Assembly: GCA_019115825.1 (NCBI GenBank)
Contig: DXCV01000056.1
Span: 1-64,000, forward strand
Reading direction: 5' to 3'
Origin: Candidatus Bacteroides pullicola
Lineage (GTDB): Bacteria > Bacteroidota > Bacteroidia > Bacteroidales > Bacteroidaceae
Length of the DNA stretch: 64,000 bases
Numbering within the stretch: position 1 is the first letter of the stretch; each line of letters opens with the position of its first letter. Positions 52,898 through 61,856 of this stretch are shown here, piece after piece. The notes beneath the pieces were generated by a model that was given only the letters and a program-made list of their open reading frames with translations, did no database searches and was not told the origin of the DNA. A program made the position numbers and the translations under genes.

Positions 52898-55333
52898 ATG
52901 AGAAAGTTGTGTATGATTGCGTGGATGCTGCTGGCCTTATGCCAGTGGTCGCAAGCCGCCCGTCCGGTGGCCGCATCCATTTGTGTGAAGGGTGTTGTCG
53001 TGGATTCACTGACCCGCGAAGGCGAACCTTTTGCCAACCTGCGCGTTTTTCTGCCCGATGCTGCGGAGAAACCGCTGGTCATGGGCGTCACCGACATAGA
53101 CGGTCGTTTCTGTCTGTCACTGCCCCGCTATGGCACGTTCAGGCTCAGTGTGACGTCCGTGGGTCGCAAGCCACTGGAGCGTGTGTTTACCGCTGGTCGG
53201 GGAAGTACGGAAGTGGATTTGGGCACGCTCTGTGTCACGGAGTCGGCCGAGATGCTGCAAGGCGTGGAGGTGGTGGCCCAGAAGCCGCTGGTGAAGATGG
53301 ACATCGACGAAATCTCCTACAGCGTGGCGGAAGACCCCGATGCGAAGACCACCAACGTACTGGAGATGTTGCGCAAGGTGCCGATGGTGACTGTGGACGG
53401 CCAGGACAATGTGAAGGTGAACGGCAGCAGCAGTTTCCAGATTTATGTCAACGGCAAGCCCAGCGCGATGATGAGCGCTAATCCCAGCCAGACACTGAAG
53501 GCCCTGCCTGCCTCGGCGGTCAAGTCCATAGAGGTACAGACCAATCCCGGCGCCAAATACGATGCGGAGGGAGTGGGCGGCATCCTCAATATCACGATGG
53601 AGGACAACAGCGGCCTGGAGGGGTATTCCTTGAGCTTGAATGCGATGGCCGGCAATCTGACCCAAGGCGGTGGAGTCTATGCGATGGTGCAGAAGAACAA
53701 GCTTACTCTTTCGGCCAACGTGAATGCCACACACGTCTGGGCACCGGAGATGGACATCAAGGGCGTGCGCGAGGACTTACTGGAGCATACGGATTTGGAA
53801 TATGACAGCCGGACTTCCACCAACATGAACTTGGTTTTCGGCAATTTCGGCGCCACATACGAACTGGATACGCTCAACACGTTGTCCGCTTCCGTCAGCC
53901 TCTTCGGGATGCCCCAGCACACGTATGGCGATGGCTCTACGTGGCTGATCCGCGGCGGACAGACGCTGTTCGGCTACGACACGCATACGGACAACCGCGT
54001 CAAGAGCCTGTCCGTCAACGGTAGTCTGGACTATCGGCACACCTTCCGCGACAATCCCGCGCATACCTTGATGCTGGCCTACCGCGTCAGTACCCAGCCC
54101 AAGAAGACGGAGGCCGTCAGCCTGTTCAGCATCGACGGAAGCGCTGAAGATGCGTGGGCAGCCGGGTTGGCCGACCGCTATTCCACCGACCGCAACAACA
54201 TGTTGGAACACACCTTCCAAGCCGACTATGCCCGTCCTCTCGGTCATGGCCACGGCATAGAGGCGGGAGCGAAGTACGTCATCCGTCGCAGCTGCAGTGA
54301 TAACGACGATACCCGCTACCGGCATCGCAGCGACATTGCCGCCGTCTATGGCAGCTACAGCTTGCGTGCCGGAGCATTCGGCTTGAAAACCGGATTGCGC
54401 TACGAGCATACCGGCCAGCGTGTGCGTTTCCTCCAAGGAGACGGGGAGGACTTCGACTTGAAGTATGATAACTGGGTGCCGTCCTTGTCCGCCAGCTACA
54501 GCTTCGGCCACGGGCAGCAGTTGGGTGCGGGCTACAACCTGCGCATCTCGCGCCCCGGCATCGGTTTCCTCAATCCGTATGTCAACGACCAGGACCCTAC
54601 GCATATCACCTACGGCAATCCTGCCTTGCGGCCGGAGAAGGCGCATAACTTCAGCCTGAACTACAGCCTGTTCAGCACACGCTTCATGCTCAATGCCGCC
54701 TTGCGCCACACCTTGATGAACAACACCTTGGAGGAATATACGCGTACTGAGGAGCAGGTGCTCTACACCACCTACGGCAATATCGGCCGCAGGCGTACCA
54801 CCGAGCTGAGCCTTTTCCTCAACTGGAGCATTACCTCGGCCACGCGGTTGACTGTCAACTCTACAACAGGTTATGTGGATTTGCGTTCCCCGTCATTGGG
54901 TTATTGCAACCACGGCTGGCAACAGTCGCTGATGGCCGGGGTGCAGCATACCTTCCCTTTCAAACTGAAATTCAGTGCCAACTATTTCGGCAACACGGAG
55001 AGTATCACCCTGCAAGGCAAGACGGGCGGTTTCGGGATGCATACTTTGGGATTGAGCCAGTCTTTTCTGAAAGGTGAGCGTCTGAATATCAGCCTGACCG
55101 CTGTCAACCCTTTTTGCCGCAGCGTCCGTATGGATACGGATATGAATGGCAACGGCTTCACCAATCGCACGTACATCCGGCTGCCGATGCGGGCCTTTGT
55201 GGTAGGCATCAGTTTCCGCCTGGGCGACCTGAAGCCCAAACAGAAGGTGCGCACGGCCATCGAGTCGGACATCCGCGACCGCCAAGCCACGGACCTGCCC
55301 CTGAACGGCTTGATTCCTTCGGCAGGAAATTGA
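52898..55333 (+). CDS. TonB-dependent-receptor-like outer-membrane barrel protein
   Basis: 811 aa. Signal peptide (about 20 residues), a carboxypeptidase-regulatory-like beta-sandwich (about 28-95; VKGVVVDSLTREGEPFANLR), a plug domain (about 115-220; MDIDEISYSVAEDPDAKTTN, NPGAKYDAEGVGGILNI) and an outer-membrane barrel to the end. This is the short OMP_b-brl_3 type of receptor, not SusC. Ligand unknown. It is monocistronic; the divergent LytS/LytTR system may regulate it. The ATG at 52898 fits the signal peptide; the longer frame from 52799 does not. Confidence 0.88.
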   Translation: MRKLCMIAWMLLALCQWSQAARPVAASICVKGVVVDSLTREGEPFANLRVFLPDAAEKPLVMGVTDIDGRFCLSLPRYGTFRLSVTSVGRKPLERVFTAGRGSTEVDLGTLCVTESAEMLQGVEVVAQKPLVKMDIDEISYSVAEDPDAKTTNVLEMLRKVPMVTVDGQDNVKVNGSSSFQIYVNGKPSAMMSANPSQTLKALPASAVKSIEVQTNPGAKYDAEGVGGILNITMEDNSGLEGYSLSLNAMAGNLTQGGGVYAMVQKNKLTLSANVNATHVWAPEMDIKGVREDLLEHTDLEYDSRTSTNMNLVFGNFGATYELDTLNTLSASVSLFGMPQHTYGDGSTWLIRGGQTLFGYDTHTDNRVKSLSVNGSLDYRHTFRDNPAHTLMLAYRVSTQPKKTEAVSLFSIDGSAEDAWAAGLADRYSTDRNNMLEHTFQADYARPLGHGHGIEAGAKYVIRRSCSDNDDTRYRHRSDIAAVYGSYSLRAGAFGLKTGLRYEHTGQRVRFLQGDGEDFDLKYDNWVPSLSASYSFGHGQQLGAGYNLRISRPGIGFLNPYVNDQDPTHITYGNPALRPEKAHNFSLNYSLFSTRFMLNAALRHTLMNNTLEEYTRTEEQVLYTTYGNIGRRRTTELSLFLNWSITSATRLTVNSTTGYVDLRSPSLGYCNHGWQQSLMAGVQHTFPFKLKFSANYFGNTESITLQGKTGGFGMHTLGLSQSFLKGERLNISLTAVNPFCRSVRMDTDMNGNGFTNRTYIRLPMRAFVVGISFRLGDLKPKQKVRTAIESDIRDRQATDLPLNGLIPSAGN

Positions 55334-55385
55334 CCGGGTTTCCGGGGAAAAACAGCGGTTGTCCTGAAATTAACGGGGCAACCGC

Positions 55386-55416
55386 TTTCTTGATTCGCCG
55401 AAAGCCGATATATTTG
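55386..55416 (+). promoter_or_regulatory. Promoter of the esterase gene
   Basis: TTTC at 55386-55389, 19-bp gap, -7 TATATTTG at 55409-55416; ATG at 55447. Confidence 0.65.
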
Positions 55417-55446
55417 TAGCTGCAAAAACTTTAGACATATCCTATC

Positions 55447-56625
55447 ATGATGAAAAGAAACATTGGGCTGCTTTGCCTGCTGGTGTTGGCAGGATGGGCA
55501 TACGCCCAGCAGAATGTATCGTTCAGAGAAGGGAACGTGGTTTCGCCACAAGTGAATGAAGACCATAGCGTGACGTTCCGTGTCCGTGCCCCGCAGGCGG
55601 AAAACGTGATGGTGTTGGGCGACTGGGCAGCCAACAAGGGCTTTGGCGCCCTGACGAAGGGTGCCGACGGCGTGTGGACCTATACGACGCCCGCCTTGCC
55701 TTCCGAGATGTACACGTACCGTTTCCTCATCGACGGCGTGGCAGGGCTGGACCCGTCCAATCCGTTTACCCGGCGCGATGTGGGCAATGTGTTCAGCATT
55801 TTCTATGTCGGCGGAGGTTGTGCCGACTATTACCAGGTGCGCGATGTTCCACATGGAACTGTGTCGGCTGTGTGGTACCCGTCCGGGCAACTGGGCGCCA
55901 ACCGCCGTTTGTCCGTCTATACGCCGCCCATGTATGACGCCGAGCCGGAACGGCGTTTCCCCGTGCTCTATCTGTTGCACGGCAGCGGGGGCGATGAGAA
56001 CGCTTGGGTGGAACTGGGACACGTGGCACGCATCATGGACAACCTGATTGCCGAGGGCAAGGTGGAGCCGATGATTGTGGTGATGCCCAACGGCAACTCC
56101 AGCAAGCAGGCCGCTCCGGGCGAGACCAGCGAGAACCTGTCCTACAAGCCTGCCATGACCAACCTTATCCCCGGTTCCTACAAGAACGGCAAGTATGAAA
56201 CGGCTTTCCCTGAGATTATCAACTTCATAGACCACCGCTACCGGACCATCGCCGACAAGGCTCACCGCGCCTTGGCCGGATTGTCGATGGGCGGATTCCA
56301 TACCCTCTATATCTCGGCCAACCATCCTGCGTATTTCGATTACATCGGCCTCTTCTCCGCAGGGCTGGACATGAGCAACGTGGATGTCTCCCAACCGGCA
56401 TACGGCAACCTCGACGGCAAGCTGAAAACCCTGCAAGAGGCCGGCTACAAGCTGTTCTGGGTGGCTATTGGTAACGAGGATTTCCTCTATCAGGCCAACC
56501 GCGACTTCTGCAAGCGGCTGGACAGGCTGGGCTTTGCCTACGAGTATCATGAATCCTCGCGCGGGCACCTGTGGGCCAACTGGCGCCAATACCTGTTGCT
56601 CTTTGCGCCGCGGCTTTTTAGGTAA
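55447..56625 (+). CDS. Secreted carbohydrate esterase, CE1-like
   Basis: 392 aa. Signal peptide (about 20 residues), an E-set/CBM48-like N-terminal domain (about 35-120), and an alpha/beta hydrolase of the feruloyl/acetyl-xylan esterase type. Likely triad Ser280 (AGLSMGG), Asp345 (GNEDF) and His374 (SSRGHLW). The oxyanion stretch LYLLHGSGGDENAW is present. It probably removes acetyl or feruloyl groups from plant glycans in the periplasm. No other hemicellulose gene is adjacent. A second ATG at 55450 is equally possible. Confidence 0.88.
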   Translation: MMKRNIGLLCLLVLAGWAYAQQNVSFREGNVVSPQVNEDHSVTFRVRAPQAENVMVLGDWAANKGFGALTKGADGVWTYTTPALPSEMYTYRFLIDGVAGLDPSNPFTRRDVGNVFSIFYVGGGCADYYQVRDVPHGTVSAVWYPSGQLGANRRLSVYTPPMYDAEPERRFPVLYLLHGSGGDENAWVELGHVARIMDNLIAEGKVEPMIVVMPNGNSSKQAAPGETSENLSYKPAMTNLIPGSYKNGKYETAFPEIINFIDHRYRTIADKAHRALAGLSMGGFHTLYISANHPAYFDYIGLFSAGLDMSNVDVSQPAYGNLDGKLKTLQEAGYKLFWVAIGNEDFLYQANRDFCKRLDRLGFAYEYHESSRGHLWANWRQYLLLFAPRLFR

Positions 56626-56659
56626 GTTTCTGAATAGGATAAATAGGAATTTATAGGTG

Positions 56660-56754
56660 AGTTTATAAGTTCTTAAGTTCTTGAGTTTTTAAGTTAGGCA
56701 AGACTGCAACGGGCGAACTCAAAAACTTATAAACTCATAAACTGAAGAACTTAA
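56660..56754. repeat. Inverted pair of 8-bp tandem repeats
   Basis: Left arm: GAGTTTAT, AAGTTCTT, AAGTTCTT, GAGTTTTT, AAGTTAGG (56660-56699). Right arm: five complementary-type units GAACTCAA, AAACTTAT, AAACTCAT, AAACTGAA, GAACTTAA (56715-56754). The arms can pair as a long A/T hairpin. It lies between the esterase and exonuclease III genes. Confidence 0.85.
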
Positions 56755-56778
56755 ATTATCATTTAACTCTATAACAGC

Positions 56779-57540
56779 ATGAAATTCATTTCCTGGAATG
56801 TGAACGGCCTGCGTGCCTGCAAGGACAAGGGCTTTATCGAGGTGTTCAAGCAGTTGGACGCCGACTTCTTCTGCCTGCAAGAGACCAAGATGCAGGCCGG
56901 ACAACTGGACTTGTCCTTCGACGGCTATGAGTCGTACTGGAACTATGCCGAGAAGAAAGGCTATTCGGGCACGGCCATCTACACCCGCCACAAACCCCTC
57001 AGCGTGACCTATGGCATCGGCATTGAGCATCACGACAAGGAGGGGCGTGTCATTACGCTCGAAATGCCGGACTTCTTCCTCGTCACGGTCTATGTGCCCA
57101 ACTCGCAGGACGAGCTGCGCCGCCTGGACTACCGCATGACGTGGGAAGACGATTTCCGCGCCTACCTGCTTTCGCTGGATGCCCGCAAGCCGGTCATTGT
57201 CTGCGGCGACCTCAACGTGGCCCATCAGGAAATCGACTTGAAGAACCCCAAGACCAACCGCCGCAACGCCGGCTTCACGGACGAGGAGCGTGCCAAGTTC
57301 ACCGAATTGTTGGCGGCCGGCTTCACGGACACGTTCCGCTACTTCCATCCGGACCAAAAGGACATCTACTCGTGGTGGTCCTACCGCTTCCGGGCCCGCG
57401 AGAAGAATGCGGGCTGGCGCATCGACTACTTCCTCGTGTCCAAGCGTCTGGACGAGAAACTGGTCAGTGCGGGCATACATACGGAGATTTACGGGTCGGA
57501 CCACTGCCCCGTGGAGGTGGTGCTGGACTTTACTGACTGA
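56779..57540 (+). CDS. xth: Exodeoxyribonuclease III (AP endonuclease)
   Basis: 253 aa cytosolic DNA repair enzyme that cuts at abasic sites and has 3' exonuclease activity. ISWNVNGLRACKDKG start, metal Glu in LQETKM, catalytic GDLNVAHQEIDL, and end GSDHCPVEVVL. All active-site residues are visible. The stop region overlaps the converging response-regulator gene by 11 bases. Confidence 0.97.
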   Translation: MKFISWNVNGLRACKDKGFIEVFKQLDADFFCLQETKMQAGQLDLSFDGYESYWNYAEKKGYSGTAIYTRHKPLSVTYGIGIEHHDKEGRVITLEMPDFFLVTVYVPNSQDELRRLDYRMTWEDDFRAYLLSLDARKPVIVCGDLNVAHQEIDLKNPKTNRRNAGFTDEERAKFTELLAAGFTDTFRYFHPDQKDIYSWWSYRFRAREKNAGWRIDYFLVSKRLDEKLVSAGIHTEIYGSDHCPVEVVLDFTD

Positions 57541-58129
57541 TTTTGCCCACCAGCTGCGTGACGTTGGCGACCTCGAATTTCTTCATGATATTCCGTCGGT
57601 GGGTCTTGACGGTATTGATGCTGAGACTCATGGCTTGGGCAATCTCGGCGTTGCTCAGGCCATTCATGATATGTTTCAGCACTTGCGCTTCCTTCAAGGT
57701 GAGCCGGTTCAGTGCCTTCGGGCGCATCAGCCGCGTGAACACGGGGTCATAGTACGACAAGCCGCAACGCAGGTGCTCAATGGCCTGCTGCAATTCGTCG
57801 AGGGACGAATTTTTGGAAACGGCCCCTTCCACGTCGAGCCCGACCAGCTCGTCGGCTATCCAAGGTTCTTCGTGCATGGTGTAGACCAGGATGCGGCAGG
57901 ACGGCATGCGGGTGCGCAGCCGGGCGATGAAGTCGCCGCTCTGCTTCCCGCATAATCCCAAGTCGAGGATGCATAGGTCGAAGTCGGTGCCGTCCGGCAG
58001 GTCTTCCAACTGGAGGTCGGTCCGGGTGGCGCAGGATGCGTTGCCCAGGTCCGTGGCAATGGCCTGTATGCCTTGCAGCACAATGGGGTGGTCGTCTATG
58101 GCCAGTATGCGGTAGGTGTCTTCAGTCAT
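57530..58129 (-). CDS. NarL/LuxR-type response regulator
   Basis: 199 aa. Receiver domain with Asp56 (LCILDLGLCG), conserved Lys in EGAVSKNSS, and a LuxR helix-turn-helix (about 140-195; RLTLKEAQVLKHIMNGLSNA, IAQAMSLSINTVKTHRRNI). It acts with the upstream TPR histidine kinase, whose stop overlaps its ATG (ATGA). Targets unknown. It converges on exonuclease III with an 11-bp overlap. Confidence 0.95.
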   Translation of the reverse strand: MTEDTYRILAIDDHPIVLQGIQAIATDLGNASCATRTDLQLEDLPDGTDFDLCILDLGLCGKQSGDFIARLRTRMPSCRILVYTMHEEPWIADELVGLDVEGAVSKNSSLDELQQAIEHLRCGLSYYDPVFTRLMRPKALNRLTLKEAQVLKHIMNGLSNAEIAQAMSLSINTVKTHRRNIMKKFEVANVTQLVGKISQ

Positions 58130-59994
58130 GCGTTTGTCTGTTTATGAAAAGTCAGGGTGAATCGGTTCACCTCTTCAGTCCGTTCTCTGCTTAGGGTCGC
58201 CTGGAGGCTCTTGGCGCGTTCGTCCACTGTGCGCAGGCCGATGCCTTCCGGACGGCGTGGGATGACGGCGGGCGTGCCGTCGTCGGTGATGGTCAGCGTG
58301 CAATGTCCCGTCTCGTCCGTCTCCAGGGCGATGCCGATGTGCGAGGCTTGGCCGTGGGTCAGGCTGTTGGACACGGTCTCTTGGATGATGCGGTAGACCT
58401 CGCGCGCCGTCTCCTTGTCCAGCCGGTCGTTGTGCCCGCCGGGGCGATAGGCGATGTCCGTCCCGCTGCTGGCCGACAGGAACGATGCATATCGCGTCAG
58501 CCATTCGTCCAGGCCGATGCGCTCGAAGTCCGGCGGCATCAGTTCGTGGGATATGGCCCTGACCTCTTGCTTCAGCCCGTTCACGATTCCGCTGATTTCC
58601 TTCCAATTTTTGGGATTGTTTCCTGCCGTCTCGATGCGCATTTGCAGGGCCAGCAGTTCGTTGGCGATGCCGTCGTGCAGCTCCTTGGCCAGGTATGTGC
58701 ATTCTTCCTCCAATCCCTCGGTGTAGCGTCGGGCGGCTTCCCGTTCTTTTTCTTCCTGCATGCGTTGCAGGCGGCGTTCGGTGGCTTTCTGCTTCTGACG
58801 GAGATGCAGCAGCCCGAGCACAGCCAAGAACACGATGCAGAGCGCGGCCACCAGGATTCTCAGCTGGGTGGCTTTCTTTTGCAGCAGCTGTTCGTTGAGG
58901 CGGGCGTTTTGCAGCTCTTGTTCCTTGGTGTGGTATTTGATGTTCAGCCGCGCCATCTCGTCGGTCAGCTCCCGCCGCGCCAGCGTGTCTGTCCACAGGC
59001 GTGCACTGTCCATGCAGGCAAAGGCGCGGTCGTGGTCGCCCAAGGCTTGGTAGCACAGGGCCATGTCGGCGTAGAGCGTGTGGCGGTCCGTGCCGGTGTT
59101 CTCTTGCTGCAGGCGGCGGTAGTCTTGCAGGGCGGCGGCATATTGCTCCAGCATCAGCAGGGCTTTTGCCCTGGCTTGCAGGTATCCCCGCGCGGCGATG
59201 GTGCCGGGTGTCACTTGGTTCAGCAGGCGGTTGCCAAGGTTGATGTATTTTCTTAAGGAATCCGTTTGTTGCGCGTGCCCGAAGCAGGCCAGGAATCCGC
59301 TCATGCAGCGCAGTTGCCATTCCGCGTTGTCCTCCTCGCAGGCCATTTGCCACGCCCGGCGGATAGATTGTCCGGCCTTTTCGGCATGTCCTGCCGCGAG
59401 CTTGATGTTGGCGCCCACCTGCAAGGCGTTGAACGCGGCCAGGCGTTCGTCTGTCTTCAGCGCGTGTGCCCATGCCCGGTCGATGTATTGTTCTGCTTCC
59501 GCGAAATGTTTCAGGTTGTAGTGGAAGACGGCGAGGTTCATGTTGAGATGCGCCAGCCAACTCTCGTCGCCGTAGGCCAAGGCGGCTTCCAACGCCTTGT
59601 TGTAGTAGAGCAAGGCCGAATCCGGCTCGTGGGCGCGGCGGTAGAGAATGCCCAGATCGTTGTAGACGCTGACGTGCGTCTCCAGGTTTTTGGTCCGGTG
59701 CAGGTGTGGCAGGACGCTCTTTTTGCCCTCCAGTCCGCGCCGCTCGTCGCCTTGGTAGACGTAGAGGGTGGCTTGCTCGTTCAGCAGGATGGGGTAGTAG
59801 GATGACTTCTCCACACGTGGCACGGCAAAGGCGCTGTCGAAGCATTGCTGCGCGGCCTCCAGCTCCCCTTCGCCCATCAGTCCGGCCGCCCGTTCGTAGA
59901 GGCGGGTCAGCAGGGTGTCCCTGTCCATCTCTGCGGTCTGGGCTAATGCGCCGACCGGCAGCAGGAGGAAAGCGAGCAAAAGGCGGATGTTCAT
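58126..59994 (-). CDS. Hybrid-free sensor histidine kinase with periplasmic TPR domain
   Basis: 622 aa. Signal peptide, then about 360 residues of TPR-like helices (for example LYYNKALEAALAYGDESWLA, ALCYQALGDHDRAFACMDSA), one transmembrane helix (about 385-404, ILVAALCIVFLAVLGLLHL), coiled coil, HisKA_3 with the phospho-His in LAKELHDGIANELLA, and a HATPase end (EGIGLRTVDERAKSL). The TPR domain probably senses a periplasmic ligand or protein. It forms a two-component pair with the NarL-type regulator. Confidence 0.93.
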   Translation of the reverse strand: MNIRLLLAFLLLPVGALAQTAEMDRDTLLTRLYERAAGLMGEGELEAAQQCFDSAFAVPRVEKSSYYPILLNEQATLYVYQGDERRGLEGKKSVLPHLHRTKNLETHVSVYNDLGILYRRAHEPDSALLYYNKALEAALAYGDESWLAHLNMNLAVFHYNLKHFAEAEQYIDRAWAHALKTDERLAAFNALQVGANIKLAAGHAEKAGQSIRRAWQMACEEDNAEWQLRCMSGFLACFGHAQQTDSLRKYINLGNRLLNQVTPGTIAARGYLQARAKALLMLEQYAAALQDYRRLQQENTGTDRHTLYADMALCYQALGDHDRAFACMDSARLWTDTLARRELTDEMARLNIKYHTKEQELQNARLNEQLLQKKATQLRILVAALCIVFLAVLGLLHLRQKQKATERRLQRMQEEKEREAARRYTEGLEEECTYLAKELHDGIANELLALQMRIETAGNNPKNWKEISGIVNGLKQEVRAISHELMPPDFERIGLDEWLTRYASFLSASSGTDIAYRPGGHNDRLDKETAREVYRIIQETVSNSLTHGQASHIGIALETDETGHCTLTITDDGTPAVIPRRPEGIGLRTVDERAKSLQATLSRERTEEVNRFTLTFHKQTNA

Positions 59995-60020
59995 CGTGGG
60001 TCGTCTGTTTGGATTTGCTG

Positions 60021-60028
60021 CAAAAGTA
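60021..60028 (-). promoter_or_regulatory. -7 box of the TPR kinase operon
   Basis: Minus-strand TACTTTTG, 26 bases before the ATG at 59994. Confidence 0.6.
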
Positions 60029-60074
60029 ATGCTTTTTTCCGAGAATGAAAGGCCACCAAGCAGGGAAAATACAG

Positions 60075-60155
60075 GTTACCTCGCCACTTCCTGCCCAATT
60101 CCTCCCCAATATCTCTCCACTATTTGCCCAATCTCATGAATGGGACATATAGTGG
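60075..60155 (-). repeat. Hairpin plus 11-mer array element, copy C
   Basis: 11-bp units GTTACCTCGCC (60075), ACTTCCTGCCC (60086), AATTCCTCCCC (60097), AATATCTCTCC (60108), ACTATTTGCCC (60119), then a hairpin with TCATGA at the centre. One unit more than copy B. It lies between the TPR kinase promoter and the upstream membrane protein gene; nothing else is seen in 60029-60188. Confidence 0.92.
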
Positions 60156-60188
60156 AGAGGGAACGGGGCGGATAGAGGATAATAGGGG

Positions 60189-61043
60189 TCAGTCTTCAAG
60201 CCCTTGCAGTATCATGCTCCAACCCTTGAACACGAACCAAAGAGCCACCAGCGAGATAAGCCCCACCACCATGCCTGTCAGGGGGAAGAAACCGATGATG
60301 CTGCCCACCAGCAGGATAATCATGCTGATGCGCAACTTGCCTGCACCGGCTTGTCCCTGCGTGCCCAGGGCGGACGATTGCATCATGGCGGTGTAGCCCA
60401 GGAACTCGACGATGAAGGCAATCAGCAGCAGGATGCCTGCCACGATGCCACCCAGCAGGGGTATCCACCCGAAGATGACGGCCACGATGCTCAGGATGAC
60501 GGCAATCTTCAGCCGCGAGACGCCTGCCGCGCCCTTCGCATCCAAACCGGATTGGAGTTTGCCCAAACCGATGAAGAAAAGCACCAGTCCCACCAAGGCG
60601 GCAATGCCCGTGGTGGTCGAGTCGCCGATGCTGTCATAGAGGTGCAGCAGGATGGCCATCAGCACCAGGTAAGCACCTTGGCTGGCCGGGCTTGCCCACC
60701 GGATGCCCAGGCTGTTGCTGCTCATAAACAGGGCCACCAATGCAGCCACCAGTCCGATGTAGTCCAACCAGGTAGGCATACCCGGAATCAGCGACAGCAG
60801 GCCGCAGAGCACGCCCGCGCCCGCTATGCCCAGGAACGGCGTAGGCATCTGCACCTTGCCTTTGTGGAAATCATACAGGGCAAGTCCGGCGCCCACTACG
60901 CCCACCGCCTGGCAGCAGAACGCCGCCACGTCAAAATCGGGCACGCCCAACAGCGACCAAAAGTCGGGCAACAGCGTGCACGCCATCATCAACATGCAGA
61001 ATTGCAACTGCAAGAACTTCATTTTCTTTGTTTTCTCGTCCAT
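60189..61043 (-). CDS. Multi-pass membrane protein of unknown function
   Basis: 284 aa with about eight hydrophobic helices over most of the length, including AGVLCGLLSLIPGMPTWLDY and VILSIVAVIFGWIPLLGGIV. It has no motif I recognise. It follows the lipoprotein gene by 72 bases on the same strand and may be the last gene of the M64-peptidase unit. Inner membrane by prediction. Confidence 0.75.
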   Translation of the reverse strand: MDEKTKKMKFLQLQFCMLMMACTLLPDFWSLLGVPDFDVAAFCCQAVGVVGAGLALYDFHKGKVQMPTPFLGIAGAGVLCGLLSLIPGMPTWLDYIGLVAALVALFMSSNSLGIRWASPASQGAYLVLMAILLHLYDSIGDSTTTGIAALVGLVLFFIGLGKLQSGLDAKGAAGVSRLKIAVILSIVAVIFGWIPLLGGIVAGILLLIAFIVEFLGYTAMMQSSALGTQGQAGAGKLRISMIILLVGSIIGFFPLTGMVVGLISLVALWFVFKGWSMILQGLED

Positions 61044-61115
61044 GATTGTTAGAGTTTAAAGGGTTAATAAATTGGGGGGTTGTTTATGGTTTCTTGTCTT
61101 TTTCAGGCGAAGTCG

Positions 61116-61823
61116 TTATTTCTTCACCATATCCTTCAGTTCTTGTTCCCATTGCTTTTCCTGCTCGTCAATGGCGTCTTTCTCGGCTTCGTACGTCTGT
61201 TTGCTTACAAACTTCAGTTGGTTGCATCCGTTGATGTACTTGGCAGGGATTTCGGGCGCATAGATGGTTTCCTCCACGTGCAGCGTGTCGCCTTCGGCGT
61301 GGGAGCCACTGAATCCGGAAGTGCTTTCTGCGCAGACAGGCGTGTCGTCGTCCATGAGGTAGTAGTACAGGACAATGGTCTCGTCGGATGCTTGCGTCAG
61401 CACTGCGTCAAACGTCACATTCAGGCGTAGGGGTCTTTCGCCTCCCCCGAAGAGGGCAAACTCCGGCAGGCGCACCTTTTCCACCCGGATGTCCGACACA
61501 ATCCGGTAGGGCAGGCCGTCCGCTTCGGTGTAGGGCAGGTTGCGCCCCACCATCTTGTCAGCCATAGGTTGGAATTCTTCCTTCATTTTTTCAAAGTTTT
61601 CCATGACGCCTGCCAAGGCTTGCATGGCTGTGCTCAAGTCTCCTTCTCCTTCTTTTTTGAGTTTGGAGAGTTCTTGGACCAAGTCCACTATTTTTTCTTC
61701 ATACGCTCCCGGAATTTCACCGAAGAGGCTGTCTTTGCTTGCATTGCTGCCTCCGCAAGAGGCCAATGCCCATACTCCGGCCACGATGGCGGCAGAGCCT
61801 AAAATCAGTTGTTTCAGTTTCAT
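61116..61823 (-). CDS. Lipoprotein of unknown function
   Basis: 235 aa. Lipoprotein signal with the lipid Cys in WALASCGGSNAS (about residue 23). The rest is a helical segment (about 40-90, Lys/Glu-rich) and a beta-rich domain. No family recognised. It starts 33 bases after the M64 peptidase stop, so co-transcription and a surface or periplasmic partner role are likely. Confidence 0.75.
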   Translation of the reverse strand: MKLKQLILGSAAIVAGVWALASCGGSNASKDSLFGEIPGAYEEKIVDLVQELSKLKKEGEGDLSTAMQALAGVMENFEKMKEEFQPMADKMVGRNLPYTEADGLPYRIVSDIRVEKVRLPEFALFGGGERPLRLNVTFDAVLTQASDETIVLYYYLMDDDTPVCAESTSGFSGSHAEGDTLHVEETIYAPEIPAKYINGCNQLKFVSKQTYEAEKDAIDEQEKQWEQELKDMVKK

Positions 61824-61856
61824 AGTAATTGTGTTTATAGTTTATTAGTGATAGGA

